Under the pieces are notes generated by a model. The model saw only the letters and a list, made by a program, of their open reading frames with translations, was not told the DNA's origin and did not search any database. A stretch of 64,000 nucleotides of DNA. Source: Rhizobium sp. ICMP 5592 (GTDB lineage Bacteria > Pseudomonadota > Alphaproteobacteria > Rhizobiales > Rhizobiaceae). Location: contig NZ_QSNT01000001.1 of assembly GCF_009498525.1 (NCBI RefSeq), forward strand, positions 859,032 to 923,031, written 5' to 3'. This document shows positions 25,577 to 34,915 of this stretch, piece after piece. The position numbers and the translations under genes were made by a program. Position 1 is the first letter of the stretch. Each line of letters begins with the position of its first letter.

Positions 25577-26653
25577 TTGCAAGCCAGCACCATCATCAGG
25601 AGCGACCGGGCAGGGGCGCTTGTCGCAGATTTCGCCGAGCGTTTCCGCGATGTTGCCAATGTCGAGGCCGAGGGTGGGAAAGCAACGCTCATTTCCCGCT
25701 ATGGCCGCGCCGATCTCACGGCGAAGGGCGATGAAATTTCGATTGTCGTCGCAGCAAAGGACCAGATCGATCTTTGCTATATCAAGATGGTCGTGGCGGA
25801 ATATTTCTCTTCGTCCGTCGATTCCGATGCGGTGCGATGGTCCTGCGATGGCGAAGCCGAGAGCAGCCTGCCGCCGTTTTTCCGCGAGATGAGGGTAGTT
25901 TCGGCTGAGAACGTGACGCCGCAGATGCGCCGGCTGCATTTGAGCGGGGTGGATCTGAACCGCTTCGCAGCCGATGGGCTGCATGTTCGTCTGCTGTTTC
26001 CCCCGAGAGGATCGACGCCGGTATGGCCGGCACTGGGCGCGGATGGAAGGATCGTCTGGCCAGGCGGAGAGGACAGGCTCGCGTCGCGTGTCTATACCAT
26101 CCGCTCGCGGGATATCGAACGCGGCGAAATCGAGATCGATTTTGCCCTGCACGACCATGAAGACGGTGCCAGCCCCGGCGCCTCCTTTGCTGTGCATGCT
26201 CAGCCGGGCGATCTTGTCGGATTGTTTGCGCCGGCCGGCGGTGAAATCCCGAGGGCACGGTCGCTCGTTCTCTGCGGCGACGATACCGCCCTGCCGGCAA
26301 TCGCGCGGATCTTGGAGGAGCTTCCGTCGTCCGTCCGCGCCAAATTGTTCATCGAGATTGACAATCCGGATTGCCGATACGAATTGCGCAGCGGCGAGAA
26401 TATCGAGCTCAACTATCTCTACCGGCAAGGCCGGCCGGCGGGAACGACCGGTTTGTTGTCCGAGGCGCTGAGCCGCCTCGATGTCGATAGTCTGGGAGAG
26501 GATACGTATTTTTGGGCCGGTTGCGAGTTCGGCGACTTCGTCGAGCTGCGCAAGCTCGCGCGGCGGACCTGGAAGCTGCCGCGGGAGCGGCATCTTGTCG
26601 TTGCCTTCTGGCGACGGGGTTTTGCGGAAGGGGAAACGGCGAAGCAGGCCTGA
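25577..26653 (+). CDS. DUF2218-siderophore-interacting protein (FAD-dependent ferric-siderophore reductase)
   Basis: 358 aa. The first ~85 residues (DRAGALVADFAERFRDVANV ... YIKMVVAEYFSSS) match a DUF2218 domain. The rest is a siderophore-interacting protein: FAD-binding FREMRVVSAENVTPQMRRLH and SRVYTIRS, then the NAD(P)-binding half with LVLCGDDTALPAIARILEEL and FWAGCEFGDFVELR, ending VVAFWRRG. Such proteins reduce ferric siderophore in the cytoplasm to release iron. The TTG at 25577 is chosen because GGAG stands six bases upstream and it lies after the permease stop; longer in-frame versions would run inside the permease gene. Confidence 0.88.
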   Translation: MQASTIIRSDRAGALVADFAERFRDVANVEAEGGKATLISRYGRADLTAKGDEISIVVAAKDQIDLCYIKMVVAEYFSSSVDSDAVRWSCDGEAESSLPPFFREMRVVSAENVTPQMRRLHLSGVDLNRFAADGLHVRLLFPPRGSTPVWPALGADGRIVWPGGEDRLASRVYTIRSRDIERGEIEIDFALHDHEDGASPGASFAVHAQPGDLVGLFAPAGGEIPRARSLVLCGDDTALPAIARILEELPSSVRAKLFIEIDNPDCRYELRSGENIELNYLYRQGRPAGTTGLLSEALSRLDVDSLGEDTYFWAGCEFGDFVELRKLARRTWKLPRERHLVVAFWRRGFAEGETAKQA

Positions 26654-26685
26654 CCGGGGAGCGTCGCCATGCTCAGAGCTCTATC

Positions 26686-27984
26686 TCAGGAGTCCTGATG
26701 ACGGCGCCTTACGCTACGCACGAAAAACCAGACGCAGACGACGATGATCGGCACGGAGATGCCCAGCGCGATCGAAAGCATCGGCTCCACGATATCGTGG
26801 CCTAATCCTTTTGCGGCGTAGTTGACGAGCCCAACGATGTAATAGGAGATTGCAGCCACCGAGAGGCTTTCGACTGTTTGCTGCAGCCGGAGCTGAAGTT
26901 TCACTCTTCGATCCATCGATGTCAGCAGCGCGGTGTTCTGCCGCGCAAGTCCCACATCCACCCAGGTCCTTAAGAGCTCCGTGGTTCTCGAAAGCTTGAT
27001 CGACAAGCTTTCTTGGCGTTCCTCAACGGATTTGCAGGTCCGCATCGCCGGCGCGAGGCGACGCTCCAGGAAGGAGCCGAGGGTATCGCCCGTAATCGGC
27101 TCCTCCCCCAAAGTGGCGATCCGTTCACTCACGATGGAGTCATAGGCTGTGCTCGCTCCGAAACGATAGAGCGATTGAGCGGCGTTGGCCTGCAGTTCGG
27201 ATGCAAGACGGGTGATCTCGGCGAGCATCTCATCCGCATTCTCCCATACCTGGCCCTTCATTCGTTGGGTAACGGCCCCGAGAGCTTCCTCGATCGCCCG
27301 TATTTCGGGTGACAATGATTGGGCGAGCGGCAGCGCCAGCATTGCCAGGGTGCGGTAGGTCTCGATATCAAGAAGACATTGGACCGTTGCGCCGCGGCCA
27401 AGATCGGTTAAGCCTCGATCTATCAGCAGCATGCGAGTGAGGCCATCGCCATCTTGGCGGAAGTCGGTGGCGACTTCGGCCAATCCGTCGCGAATCCGGC
27501 TGCGGCAGAGGCTGGCGTTGTCGAATGAGGTGAGCGCCGCTTCCGCCTGCGCACCCTCCGGCCATATCTCCAGCCGGATACCGGAAATGAAGCTTCCAGG
27601 AGCGCGAAAGCTGCCTCCGAAGGGGTGCAACGCGATCGCGGCCCAAGGGGCCGCCATGGCTGGTCCATCCCAAAACCAAGTCGAGAATTCGGTGTGGCGT
27701 TCCCAGCGCAAGGTTCCTTGGCCCCATTGCACGGTGCAATGCCTCGATGTTCGATCCGGCACGGACACACCCTGAGAGCGGGCCATGGTCTCGATGGCCT
27801 CATGATGACTTGTCTGGCCGGTCTCCATCAGGAATGCCAATTGGAGGATCACGCGCGGAGATGTTACGGCAACAAAAGGACGCGCATGTATTTCGCCGAG
27901 CGCCTGGGCGCGATGTTCTGCTGGCGGGAACGATAGAGAGGCGGGGGATTGCGCCTTGCCCGCGGCCTTTTGCTCTTCCACCAT
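26686..27984 (-). CDS. DUF3422 family membrane-anchored protein
   Basis: 432 aa. The N-terminal block EHRAQALGEIHARPFVAVTS and the two C-terminal hydrophobic helices (SVAAISYYIVGLVNYAA and MLSIALGISVPIIVVCVWFFV), ending in a basic tail, are diagnostic of DUF3422. This family is widespread in proteobacteria and of unknown function; it has a predicted cytoplasmic globular part with coiled-coil stretches and a C-terminal membrane anchor. It is convergent with the siderophore operon and not obviously linked to either neighbour. Confidence 0.85.
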   Translation of the reverse strand: MVEEQKAAGKAQSPASLSFPPAEHRAQALGEIHARPFVAVTSPRVILQLAFLMETGQTSHHEAIETMARSQGVSVPDRTSRHCTVQWGQGTLRWERHTEFSTWFWDGPAMAAPWAAIALHPFGGSFRAPGSFISGIRLEIWPEGAQAEAALTSFDNASLCRSRIRDGLAEVATDFRQDGDGLTRMLLIDRGLTDLGRGATVQCLLDIETYRTLAMLALPLAQSLSPEIRAIEEALGAVTQRMKGQVWENADEMLAEITRLASELQANAAQSLYRFGASTAYDSIVSERIATLGEEPITGDTLGSFLERRLAPAMRTCKSVEERQESLSIKLSRTTELLRTWVDVGLARQNTALLTSMDRRVKLQLRLQQTVESLSVAAISYYIVGLVNYAAKGLGHDIVEPMLSIALGISVPIIVVCVWFFVRSVRRRHQDS

Positions 27985-28232
27985 CTATCTGCGCCCTCCG
28001 ACCTTATCGATCCACCAAGTCACCAGGGGTTTCGCAATCCCTACCCGCATCCCCTCCAGCTCAAAGAGAGATACATGTTCGATGGGCATATATTCACCTT
28101 TCTTTTCGACGGTTGAGTCTGGTCGAGAGCGGCGCTGTTTTAACAAGGGGAACTTTACATAAGAGGGGCAAGGCGGGCCACAGGCATTCGGTAATGTTTT
28201 TGGGGTGAGCCAACGTGTCTCGTTATGTGATA

Positions 28233-28279
28233 TAGTCTACTATTTTTGTAGACTACTTATGCATTCGATGCTTAAGTAG
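28233..28279. promoter_or_regulatory. Two overlapping inverted repeats upstream of the M20 amidohydrolase gene
   Basis: TAGTCTAC-N7-GTAGACTA (28233-28255) has perfect 8-bp arms. CTACTTA-N13-TAAGTAG (28253-28279) begins within its right arm. The two would compete as RNA hairpins or act as neighbouring operator sites. They lie 54-100 bp before the gene. The rest of the 27985-28332 gap shows no further gene; no local regulator is encoded nearby. Confidence 0.5.
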
Positions 28280-28332
28280 CGGTTGCCGGTCGTTCCAACC
28301 CGGCGCCTGTTTTCCCGTTCCGAGATGCTCCC

Positions 28333-29535
28333 ATGACCCAATCGAACACTGCCGCCAACGACGTTCCCGCTCCGAAGGTCATCGACCGCATTGCGGGCTA
28401 TGTCCCTGAACTCGTTGCGATCCGTCGCGACATTCATACGCATCCGGAGATCGGATTCGAGGAGGTGAGAACCTCCGGCATCGTTGCCGACAAGCTGGCA
28501 TCCTGGGGCATCGAGGTTCATCGCGGTATCGGCAAGACCGGTGTCGTCGGGCGCTTGACCGGGCGGCATCCGGGCAATCGGTCGGTGGGGCTCAGAGCCG
28601 ACATGGATGCGTTGCCGATGCCGGAAGAAACCGGCTTGCCCTATGCGTCCATCTATCCGAACCGCTTTCACGGCTGCGGCCACGATGCTCACACCGCCAT
28701 TCTTCTCGGGACCGCGCGTTACCTTGCCGAGACCCGCGATTTCGCTGGCACCGTCACCTTCATCTTTCAGCCCGCCGAGGAAGGTCTGGGCGGGGCGCGC
28801 GCGATGATTGCCGACGGGCTGTTCGATCGCTTTCCCGTCGACGAGATCTATGGGCTCCACAATGCAACCTTTCTGGCGCCGGATCATCTGCATGTGACGG
28901 CTGGAACGGTGCTTGCAGGTGCCGACTTCTTCGATGTGACGTTCAAAGGCAAGGGCGCGCATGGGGCTCATCCGGATGTCGGGCGTGATCCGATCCCGGC
29001 AATCACCGAACTTGTCCAGGCGCTTCAGACCATCGTCAGCCGCAACGTCCCACCGACGGAGCCTGCCGTTCTGTCGGTTACCAAGATAGGGGCTGGCTCG
29101 GCCTATAACGTGATACCGGAGACGGCGAGTGTCGGCGGGACGATCCGCGCCTTTTCCGACGGGATCAGGGAGCTGATCCGCTCGCGGCTCACAACCATTG
29201 CCCGGAATGTCGCGGCTGCTCATGATCTGACCGCCGAGATCGACATCCGCGACATCTTTTCAGTCCTCACCAATCATGCGGAACATGTCGATATCGTCGC
29301 CGACATCGGCCGCGAGGTTCTGGGGCCGACACGGGTTTCCACGGCGCCGAAGCGGGCGATGGGCAGCGAGGATTTCGCGGACTTCCTGTTGCATGCACCC
29401 GGAGCCTTCTTCACGCTCGGCCATTCCGGCAGCGTTCCGGCACACAATCCCGGCTTCATCGTTGACGACGCCATCCTGCCGGTTGGCGCGACTTTGTTCG
29501 CCCGCCTCGTCGAAAGCAGGCTCAAGGCCGCCTGA
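28333..29535 (+). CDS. M20-family amidohydrolase (hippurate hydrolase / N-acyl-amino-acid deacylase type)
   Basis: 400 aa zinc-type amidohydrolase. The metal-site motifs are in order: GLRADMDALPM, FHGCGHDAHTAILLG, catalytic/metal FQPAEEGLGGARAMI and the dimerisation region with GKGAHGAHPDVGRDPIPAI. The C-terminal GSEDFADFLLHAPGAFFTLG supplies the last ligand. The family removes acyl groups from N-acyl amino acids; its B. subtilis members YtnL and YxeP deacetylate N-acetyl S-substituted cysteines. It opens the 22-kb co-oriented island and is followed 41 bp later by a peptide-type binding protein, so substrate import and deacylation are probably coexpressed. Confidence 0.92.
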   Translation: MTQSNTAANDVPAPKVIDRIAGYVPELVAIRRDIHTHPEIGFEEVRTSGIVADKLASWGIEVHRGIGKTGVVGRLTGRHPGNRSVGLRADMDALPMPEETGLPYASIYPNRFHGCGHDAHTAILLGTARYLAETRDFAGTVTFIFQPAEEGLGGARAMIADGLFDRFPVDEIYGLHNATFLAPDHLHVTAGTVLAGADFFDVTFKGKGAHGAHPDVGRDPIPAITELVQALQTIVSRNVPPTEPAVLSVTKIGAGSAYNVIPETASVGGTIRAFSDGIRELIRSRLTTIARNVAAAHDLTAEIDIRDIFSVLTNHAEHVDIVADIGREVLGPTRVSTAPKRAMGSEDFADFLLHAPGAFFTLGHSGSVPAHNPGFIVDDAILPVGATLFARLVESRLKAA

Positions 29536-29576
29536 TTTCCACCTGATCGATCATCCCAGAACCAGAAGGAGCTCTT

Positions 29577-31172
29577 ATGCAGCTGTCCAGACGTCAAACC
29601 CTTTTGCTGAGTGCGGCTCTCGGAGCCGGTGTCTTCCTGCCGGCATTGCCTGCCTGGAGCCAGTCGGCGGCAACTCCGAAAAAGGGTGGGACTCTGACGT
29701 CGATCGCCGTCGGCGAGCCGACGACGCTGGTGCCTCTGCTTGATTCCAACACCCGCACCCGTGCCATCTCGACCAAGATCCTGGAAGGCCTGGTCCGTTT
29801 CGACGAGAAATTCAATCCGCTGCCGGTTCTGGCAACCTCCTGGTCGGTATCGCCGGATGGCCTGCGCCATACCTTCAATCTGCGGCAAGGCGTGAAATGG
29901 CATGACGGCAAGGATTTCAGCGCAGCGGATGTCCGCTTCTCGCTGCTGGCCTTCAAGCGCGTCGGGCCACGCGGCCGCATCACCTTCGCCAATGTGCAGG
30001 ATATCGAAACGCCGGATCCGCACACCGCGATCGTGGTTCTCTCGAAGCCGACACCGTTCCTGCTCCGTGCCCTGACCGGTGGCGAAACTCCGATCCTGGC
30101 TGCTCATACCTATCCCACCGACAATTATGCCGAGAGCCCGAACGGCGCGAGCCCGATCGGAACAGGGCCGTTCGTCTTCGAGGAATGGAAGCGCGGCAGC
30201 CATGTCACGCTGAAGAGAAATCCGAACTACTGGCAGCCGGATCTGCCCCATCTGGATGGCCTCGTGTCGCGTTTCGTTAGTGACGTCGCCGCAGCTTCGA
30301 TCGCCATCGAGACCGGAGAGGCGCATCTGTCGACCGATATCTCACTGAATGATATCGAGCGGCTGAAGCAGAATCCGAAGCTCGCCGTGGATGTCTATAC
30401 GGATGCCTACCTCAACAACGCACAGATCTTCGAATTCAACCTGGAAAATCCGATCCTCGCCAAAAGGGAGGTGCGGCATGCGCTGGCGCATGCAGTCGAT
30501 CGGAATTTCATCAATGATACCGTGTTTCTCGGTGCCGCCAAGCCCGCAGCCTCCACCATACCGGCGGTATTTTCCGCGTATAATGACGAAGCTCCCTTTC
30601 ACTATCCGTTCGACCTGAAGACGGCGGCGGATCTGCTGGATGCTGCCGGATACAAAAAGGGCGACGACGGCCAGCGTTTCAGCCTGCGTCTTGCGTTCCT
30701 CCCCGGCGAGACATTCCGGAAGACGTCGGAATATTTTCGTTCGTCCTTCGGCAAGCTTGGCATCAAGGTCGAGATTCTCGACGGTGACCTCGCCACCTAT
30801 ATCAAACGGGTCTACACGGAGCGTGGCTTCGATATCAATCTGAACGGTATCAGCCGCTTGTTCGACCCCACGACCGGCGTCCAGCGCCTCTATTGGTCCG
30901 ATGGCATCAAGAATGTCGCTCCCTATGTCAATGCCGCCCACTACAACAATCCCGAGGTGGACAATCTCTTCAGGGCGGCGGCCGTCGAAGCGGATGACGC
31001 AAAGAGAGCAGGATACTTCAAGGAAATTCAGAAGATCACCGGCGCCGATTTGCCGAATTTCGCCGTCGTCGCCTTGCCGACCGTGGTGGCGCGTTCCGCG
31101 GCGGCGCATTCGCTGATCACGACGATCGACGTGACGTCGGGTGATTTCGCAAACGCTTGGCTGGAGACGTAA
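29577..31172 (+). CDS. Peptide/nickel-type ABC transporter substrate-binding protein (family 5)
   Basis: 531 aa. A Tat-like or Sec signal peptide (QLSRRQTLLLSAALGAGVFL, cleavage near AWSQSA) leads into the SBP_bac_5 fold: GGTLTSIAVGEPTTLVPLLD, TFNLRQGVKWHDGKDFSAAD and GTGPFVFEEWKRGSHVTLKR. These proteins deliver oligopeptides, peptide-like or other small molecules to DppBCDF-type importers. It has no permease of its own next to it and probably shares the importer at 33045-36594. A GAAGGAGC box precedes the ATG. Confidence 0.9.
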   Translation: MQLSRRQTLLLSAALGAGVFLPALPAWSQSAATPKKGGTLTSIAVGEPTTLVPLLDSNTRTRAISTKILEGLVRFDEKFNPLPVLATSWSVSPDGLRHTFNLRQGVKWHDGKDFSAADVRFSLLAFKRVGPRGRITFANVQDIETPDPHTAIVVLSKPTPFLLRALTGGETPILAAHTYPTDNYAESPNGASPIGTGPFVFEEWKRGSHVTLKRNPNYWQPDLPHLDGLVSRFVSDVAAASIAIETGEAHLSTDISLNDIERLKQNPKLAVDVYTDAYLNNAQIFEFNLENPILAKREVRHALAHAVDRNFINDTVFLGAAKPAASTIPAVFSAYNDEAPFHYPFDLKTAADLLDAAGYKKGDDGQRFSLRLAFLPGETFRKTSEYFRSSFGKLGIKVEILDGDLATYIKRVYTERGFDINLNGISRLFDPTTGVQRLYWSDGIKNVAPYVNAAHYNNPEVDNLFRAAAVEADDAKRAGYFKEIQKITGADLPNFAVVALPTVVARSAAAHSLITTIDVTSGDFANAWLET

Positions 31173-31361
31173 GGGCGGCAGAAGGAGCGGTGCCGCACCA
31201 CACGTCATCTGGCTGCCTTGGACAGGAATTGCCCGAGGCCGGTGCAGGCTGAAGGTTCATTCCGCGTAGCAATCCAAATATAGCATAGTAATTCCATAAA
31301 CAATATTGAATGAACTAGTAAGTGCGATACCCTCTGGATGCATTTCAGTTCGAGGCATCAG

Positions 31362-32996
31362 ATGACAATCGCACGTAATTTGAAGACGTTGACGCTTTTG
31401 GGGTTGATCTCCTTCGCACTTCCCCAGGCTGCTTTCTCGGCCGAGGAGAACAAGCCGGTACAGGGTGGGACGCTGATCTATCTGGAACAGCAAGCCCACA
31501 CCAACCTTTATCCGCCGGCTGGTGGCTTCTATCCGAACGGCGGGATTCTGAACCAGATCACCGACAAGCTGACCTACCAGAACCCCAAGACGCTGCAGGT
31601 CGAGCCGTGGATCGCCGAATCCTGGACCGTCAATGACAACGCGACGGAATATACCTTCAAGATCCGCAAAGGTGTCACCTTCTCGGATGGCACGCCGCTT
31701 GACGCCAGCGCCGTTGCCAAGAATTACGATACCTTCGGTCTTGGAAACAAGGAGCTGAAGCAGCCGGCCTCCGAGGTCATCAACAATTACGATCACAGCG
31801 AAGTCGTCGATCCCTACACCGTAAAATTCTACTTCAAGAAGTCATCGCCAGGCTTCCTACAGGGTACGTCGGTGATCGGCTCTGGCCTCATCTCCCCGAA
31901 GACGCTGGCGCTGCCTTTCGACCAGCTCGGCGACGCGACGAAAATCATCGGCTCCGGCCCCTTCGTCGTCGAGAGCGAGACGCTCGGCAAGCAGCTCGAA
32001 CTCAAGGCCCGCGCGGACTACAATTGGGGTCCTGCGAAGCTCGAGCATCAGGGCAGGGCCTATCTCGACGGCATCAAATACATCATCACTGGCGAGGACA
32101 GCGTCCGCATCGGCGCGCTGCTGTCCGGACAGGCCGATTTCATCCGCCAGCTCCAGGCCTATGACGAAAAACAGGTGAGCGATCAGAATTTTGCGATCTA
32201 TGCGGCCCCAACGCGGGGCGTGAACGACAGCGTCGCCTTCCGGCCGGACAATCCGCTTGTTGCCGATATCAAGGTCCGGCAGGCGCTTCTGCATGCAACG
32301 GATAACAAGGAGATCGTCGACACGCTGTTCTCGGCGAATTATCCGCAGGCAAAGTCAATCATTTCGTCCGCCGCCGCCGGTTATGCGGATCTGTCCTCGA
32401 AGCTCAGCTACGATCCGGCGCTTGCCGAAAAACTCCTCGACGAAGCCGGCTGGACCAAGGGGTCGGGCGGCGTGCGGCAGAAAGACGGCAAACCGCTGGC
32501 GCTTGCCGTATATGAATCCCTGCCGCAGCCGCAGAACAAGGCAGTGCTGCAACTCGTTGCGCAACAATGGGCGAAGATCGGCGTCAAGTTGCAGGTGCTT
32601 GCCGGCACCTCCGGCAGTCTGGTGACGGACAATGTTGATCCCGCAAAGACGCCGCTCGTCGTCGCTGAAGTCGGCCGCGCCGATCCCGACGTCATCAAGA
32701 GCCAGTTCTATCCGAAGAACCGCGACGCGCTGTTGCAGAAGGGTGGGCTCAATCCGAAAGCCATCTTCTTCGACGAGAAGCTGAACGGCATCCTTGAGAC
32801 CGTCGCCTCCGAGACGGATAGCACTAAGCGGCTTGCGGCATCAAAAGCGGCACAGGAGTATCTGCTGGATCAGGCCTATGTCATTCCCTTCTTCGAGGAG
32901 CCGCAGGTCTTTGCCGGCGCACCCTATGTGAAGGGGATCGCTTTCGAGGCCGTCGGCCGGCCGGCGTTCTACAGCACATGGCTCGCCGAACATTGA
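31362..32996 (+). CDS. Peptide-type ABC substrate-binding protein, KPN_01854 (TIGR04028)-like
   Basis: 544 aa. Signal peptide (TLTLLGLISFALPQAAFSAE), then the SBP_bac_5 fold with GGTLIYLEQQAHTNLYPPAG, TFKIRKGVTFSDGTPLDASA and GSGPFVVESETLGKQLELKA. Its neighbours are a dual-ATPase importer, a KPN_01858-like LLM enzyme and a CMD/AhpD pair, the same company as the KPN_01854 subfamily, so membership is likely by context. The start is ATG at 31362 with GAGG six bases upstream; ATG 31338 lacks one. The gap before it (31173-31361) is AT-rich near 31270-31320 and probably carries a promoter. Confidence 0.87.
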   Translation: MTIARNLKTLTLLGLISFALPQAAFSAEENKPVQGGTLIYLEQQAHTNLYPPAGGFYPNGGILNQITDKLTYQNPKTLQVEPWIAESWTVNDNATEYTFKIRKGVTFSDGTPLDASAVAKNYDTFGLGNKELKQPASEVINNYDHSEVVDPYTVKFYFKKSSPGFLQGTSVIGSGLISPKTLALPFDQLGDATKIIGSGPFVVESETLGKQLELKARADYNWGPAKLEHQGRAYLDGIKYIITGEDSVRIGALLSGQADFIRQLQAYDEKQVSDQNFAIYAAPTRGVNDSVAFRPDNPLVADIKVRQALLHATDNKEIVDTLFSANYPQAKSIISSAAAGYADLSSKLSYDPALAEKLLDEAGWTKGSGGVRQKDGKPLALAVYESLPQPQNKAVLQLVAQQWAKIGVKLQVLAGTSGSLVTDNVDPAKTPLVVAEVGRADPDVIKSQFYPKNRDALLQKGGLNPKAIFFDEKLNGILETVASETDSTKRLAASKAAQEYLLDQAYVIPFFEEPQVFAGAPYVKGIAFEAVGRPAFYSTWLAEH

Positions 32997-33005
32997 TGAT
33001 GGCGC

Positions 33006-33030
33006 TCGGCCCGGCATTGCGTCGGGCCGA
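33006..33030 (+). other. Stem-loop between binding-protein and permease genes
   Basis: TCGGCCCGGC (33006-33015) pairs with GTCGGGCCGA (33021-33030) with one G-U, around the loop ATTGC. It begins 10 bases after the binding-protein stop and lacks a U-tract. This suits an mRNA-stabilising or attenuating element that keeps binding-protein levels above permease levels. Confidence 0.55.
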
Positions 33031-33044
33031 CGTCTGTTGAAGAC

Positions 33045-34001
33045 ATGGTAATCGGCATGACGAAATACATATTATCGCGGATCGGACAGTCGCTGCTGGT
33101 TCTTTGGGCGGCGTTCACCATATCCTTCGTGCTGCTCCAGTCGATGCCGGGCGATGCGGTGCTCATCAAGTTCCAGAGTCCCGACTATGGGCTAAGCCCC
33201 GAACAGCTTGCCGATATCCGGGCCGCCTATGGCGCTGACGGGTCGGTCTTCCAGCAGTATTTCCATACGATCTGGAATTTTCTCACCGGCGATTTCGGCT
33301 ATTCGTTGCAGGCTGGCGTCGCCGTGAGCACCCAGATCGCCGCCAACCTGCCGTCGACGCTGTTGCTTGCGGGCTTCGGTTTCCTGGTTGCGGCCATTCT
33401 CGCCGTGCTGATCGCGATCCTTTCCAATCTTTCCGGGTTTGCCTGGCTGCGCGGCGTCATCCAGTCGCTGCCATCGCTTTTTATTTCCGTGCCGACCTTC
33501 TGGCTCGGCATCATGTTCATCCAGATATTCTCGTTTCGGCTCCGCCTCGTCCCGGTGATCAATCCGGGTCCTTGGGAAGGGTTGGTCCTGCCGATCCTCA
33601 CAGTGGCCGTTCCGATTTCCGCGCCGCTTGCGCAGATCTTGCTGAAGAACATCGACGAGGTCCTGACGCGTCCCTTCGTGCCGGTGGCGCGCGCCAAGGG
33701 TCTTTCGCATCGGCAGGTCCTCTGGCGGCATGTCGCCAAGAACACGCTCCTGCCGGTCCTTACCGTTGCGGGGCTGTTGTTCGGAGAACTGATCGCGGGC
33801 GCGGTCATCACCGAAACGGTCTTCGGGCTGAACGGCATCGGTGGGCTTACCAAGCATGCGGTGGATAGCCAGGATGTTGCCGTGCTGCAGGCGATCGTCG
33901 TCATCGCGGCGACAGCCTTCGTCACCATCAATCTCGTCGTCGATCTGCTTTATCCGATCCTCGATCCACGCCTCAAGGCGAAGCTGGGAGCGACGCGATG
34001 A
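33045..34001 (+). CDS. Peptide-type ABC permease, DppB-like
   Basis: 318 aa with about six membrane segments. The N-terminus YILSRIGQSLLVLWAAFTIS and the EAA-region PFVPVARAKGLSHRQVLWRH are typical of DppB/OppB. The loop RLVPVINPGPW and the GAVITETVFGLNGIGGL motif also fit. ATG at 33045 or 33057 (MTKYIL) could start translation; neither has a strong ribosome-binding site. It overlaps the next permease by four bases. Confidence 0.9.
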   Translation: MVIGMTKYILSRIGQSLLVLWAAFTISFVLLQSMPGDAVLIKFQSPDYGLSPEQLADIRAAYGADGSVFQQYFHTIWNFLTGDFGYSLQAGVAVSTQIAANLPSTLLLAGFGFLVAAILAVLIAILSNLSGFAWLRGVIQSLPSLFISVPTFWLGIMFIQIFSFRLRLVPVINPGPWEGLVLPILTVAVPISAPLAQILLKNIDEVLTRPFVPVARAKGLSHRQVLWRHVAKNTLLPVLTVAGLLFGELIAGAVITETVFGLNGIGGLTKHAVDSQDVAVLQAIVVIAATAFVTINLVVDLLYPILDPRLKAKLGATR

Positions 34002-34915
34002 CGATCCTCGAAACTGTTGAACGTCGTCACGACATGAACGCTTCCGACCCGATCGACGAAGCGCCCATAAAGTCGCTCGTTGCAGGGGATGGGCGGAGCG
34101 CCAGGGCTCGCGGTGTCCCGCCGCGCTTTCAGCCGGGACTGATTCTCGCTTGCCTGGTGCTGGCTCTCGCCGTGCTATGGGCGCTGATACCTGCCGTTTT
34201 CACGGCTTACGATCCGGTCCAGGGACTGCCCGGGCAGCATCTGCGGCCGCCGAGTGCGGCGCATCTCCTCGGCACGGATTCACTCGGCCGCGACCTCTAT
34301 GCCCGCATCGTTTATGGCTCCGTGCATTCGCTGTCAGGTGCGCTTGCCGCCGTCGGCATCGCGCTCATCGTCGGAACGACGCTGGGGGTTCTCGCCGGCG
34401 CGCTTGGCGGACGGCTGGAGACGGTCATTATGCGGTTGGTGGATGTCATGTTGTCGATACCGGACCTGCTGCTGTCGCTCAGCATCATCGTCCTGCTCGG
34501 TTTTGGCACGGTCAACGCAGCCATCGCCGTCGGCATCACTTTGATTGCGAAGTTCGCGCGGCTGGTTCGTTCGGAAGTCGTCACCGTGCGGCGTAGCGAC
34601 TATGTCGAAGCCGCGTTCGGCAGCGGCGGCACTTTTTTCAAGGTGCTGTGGCGCCATATCCTGCCAAACTCGCTGACCTCGGTCATCGCCTTTGCCGCAC
34701 TTCAAACCGGATGGGCGATTCTTCAGCTCTCGACGCTCGGCTTCCTCGGCTATGGCGCACCGCCGCCGACGCCGGAATGGGGTCTGCTGATCGCGGAGGG
34801 GCGCAATTACATCGCCACCGCCTGGTGGTTGACCACCGCCCCCGGTCTCGTCGTCGTGCTGGTCGTGATCTCCATCAACCGCATCAGCCGAGCAATCGGG
34901 AGTGTCAATCGATGA
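33998..34915 (+). CDS. Peptide-type ABC permease, DppC-like
   Basis: 305 aa. A cytoplasmic N-terminal ~45 residues precede the usual DppC pattern: HLLGTDSLGRDLYARIVYGS, five further hydrophobic segments, EAA loop RRSDYVEAAFGSGGTFFKVL and the C-terminal TPEWGLLIAEGRNYIATAWW. The start overlaps the upstream permease (ATGA), and the stop overlaps the ATPase start in the same way. It forms a heterodimeric pore with the DppB-like protein. Confidence 0.92.
   Translation: MTILETVERRHDMNASDPIDEAPIKSLVAGDGRSARARGVPPRFQPGLILACLVLALAVLWALIPAVFTAYDPVQGLPGQHLRPPSAAHLLGTDSLGRDLYARIVYGSVHSLSGALAAVGIALIVGTTLGVLAGALGGRLETVIMRLVDVMLSIPDLLLSLSIIVLLGFGTVNAAIAVGITLIAKFARLVRSEVVTVRRSDYVEAAFGSGGTFFKVLWRHILPNSLTSVIAFAALQTGWAILQLSTLGFLGYGAPPPTPEWGLLIAEGRNYIATAWWLTTAPGLVVVLVVISINRISRAIGSVNR

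Noticed and set aside
31256..31314. Inverted repeat TTCATTC / GAATGAA before the 31362 gene
   Set aside because: Seven-base arms 45 bp apart in an AT-rich stretch are easily explained by chance.
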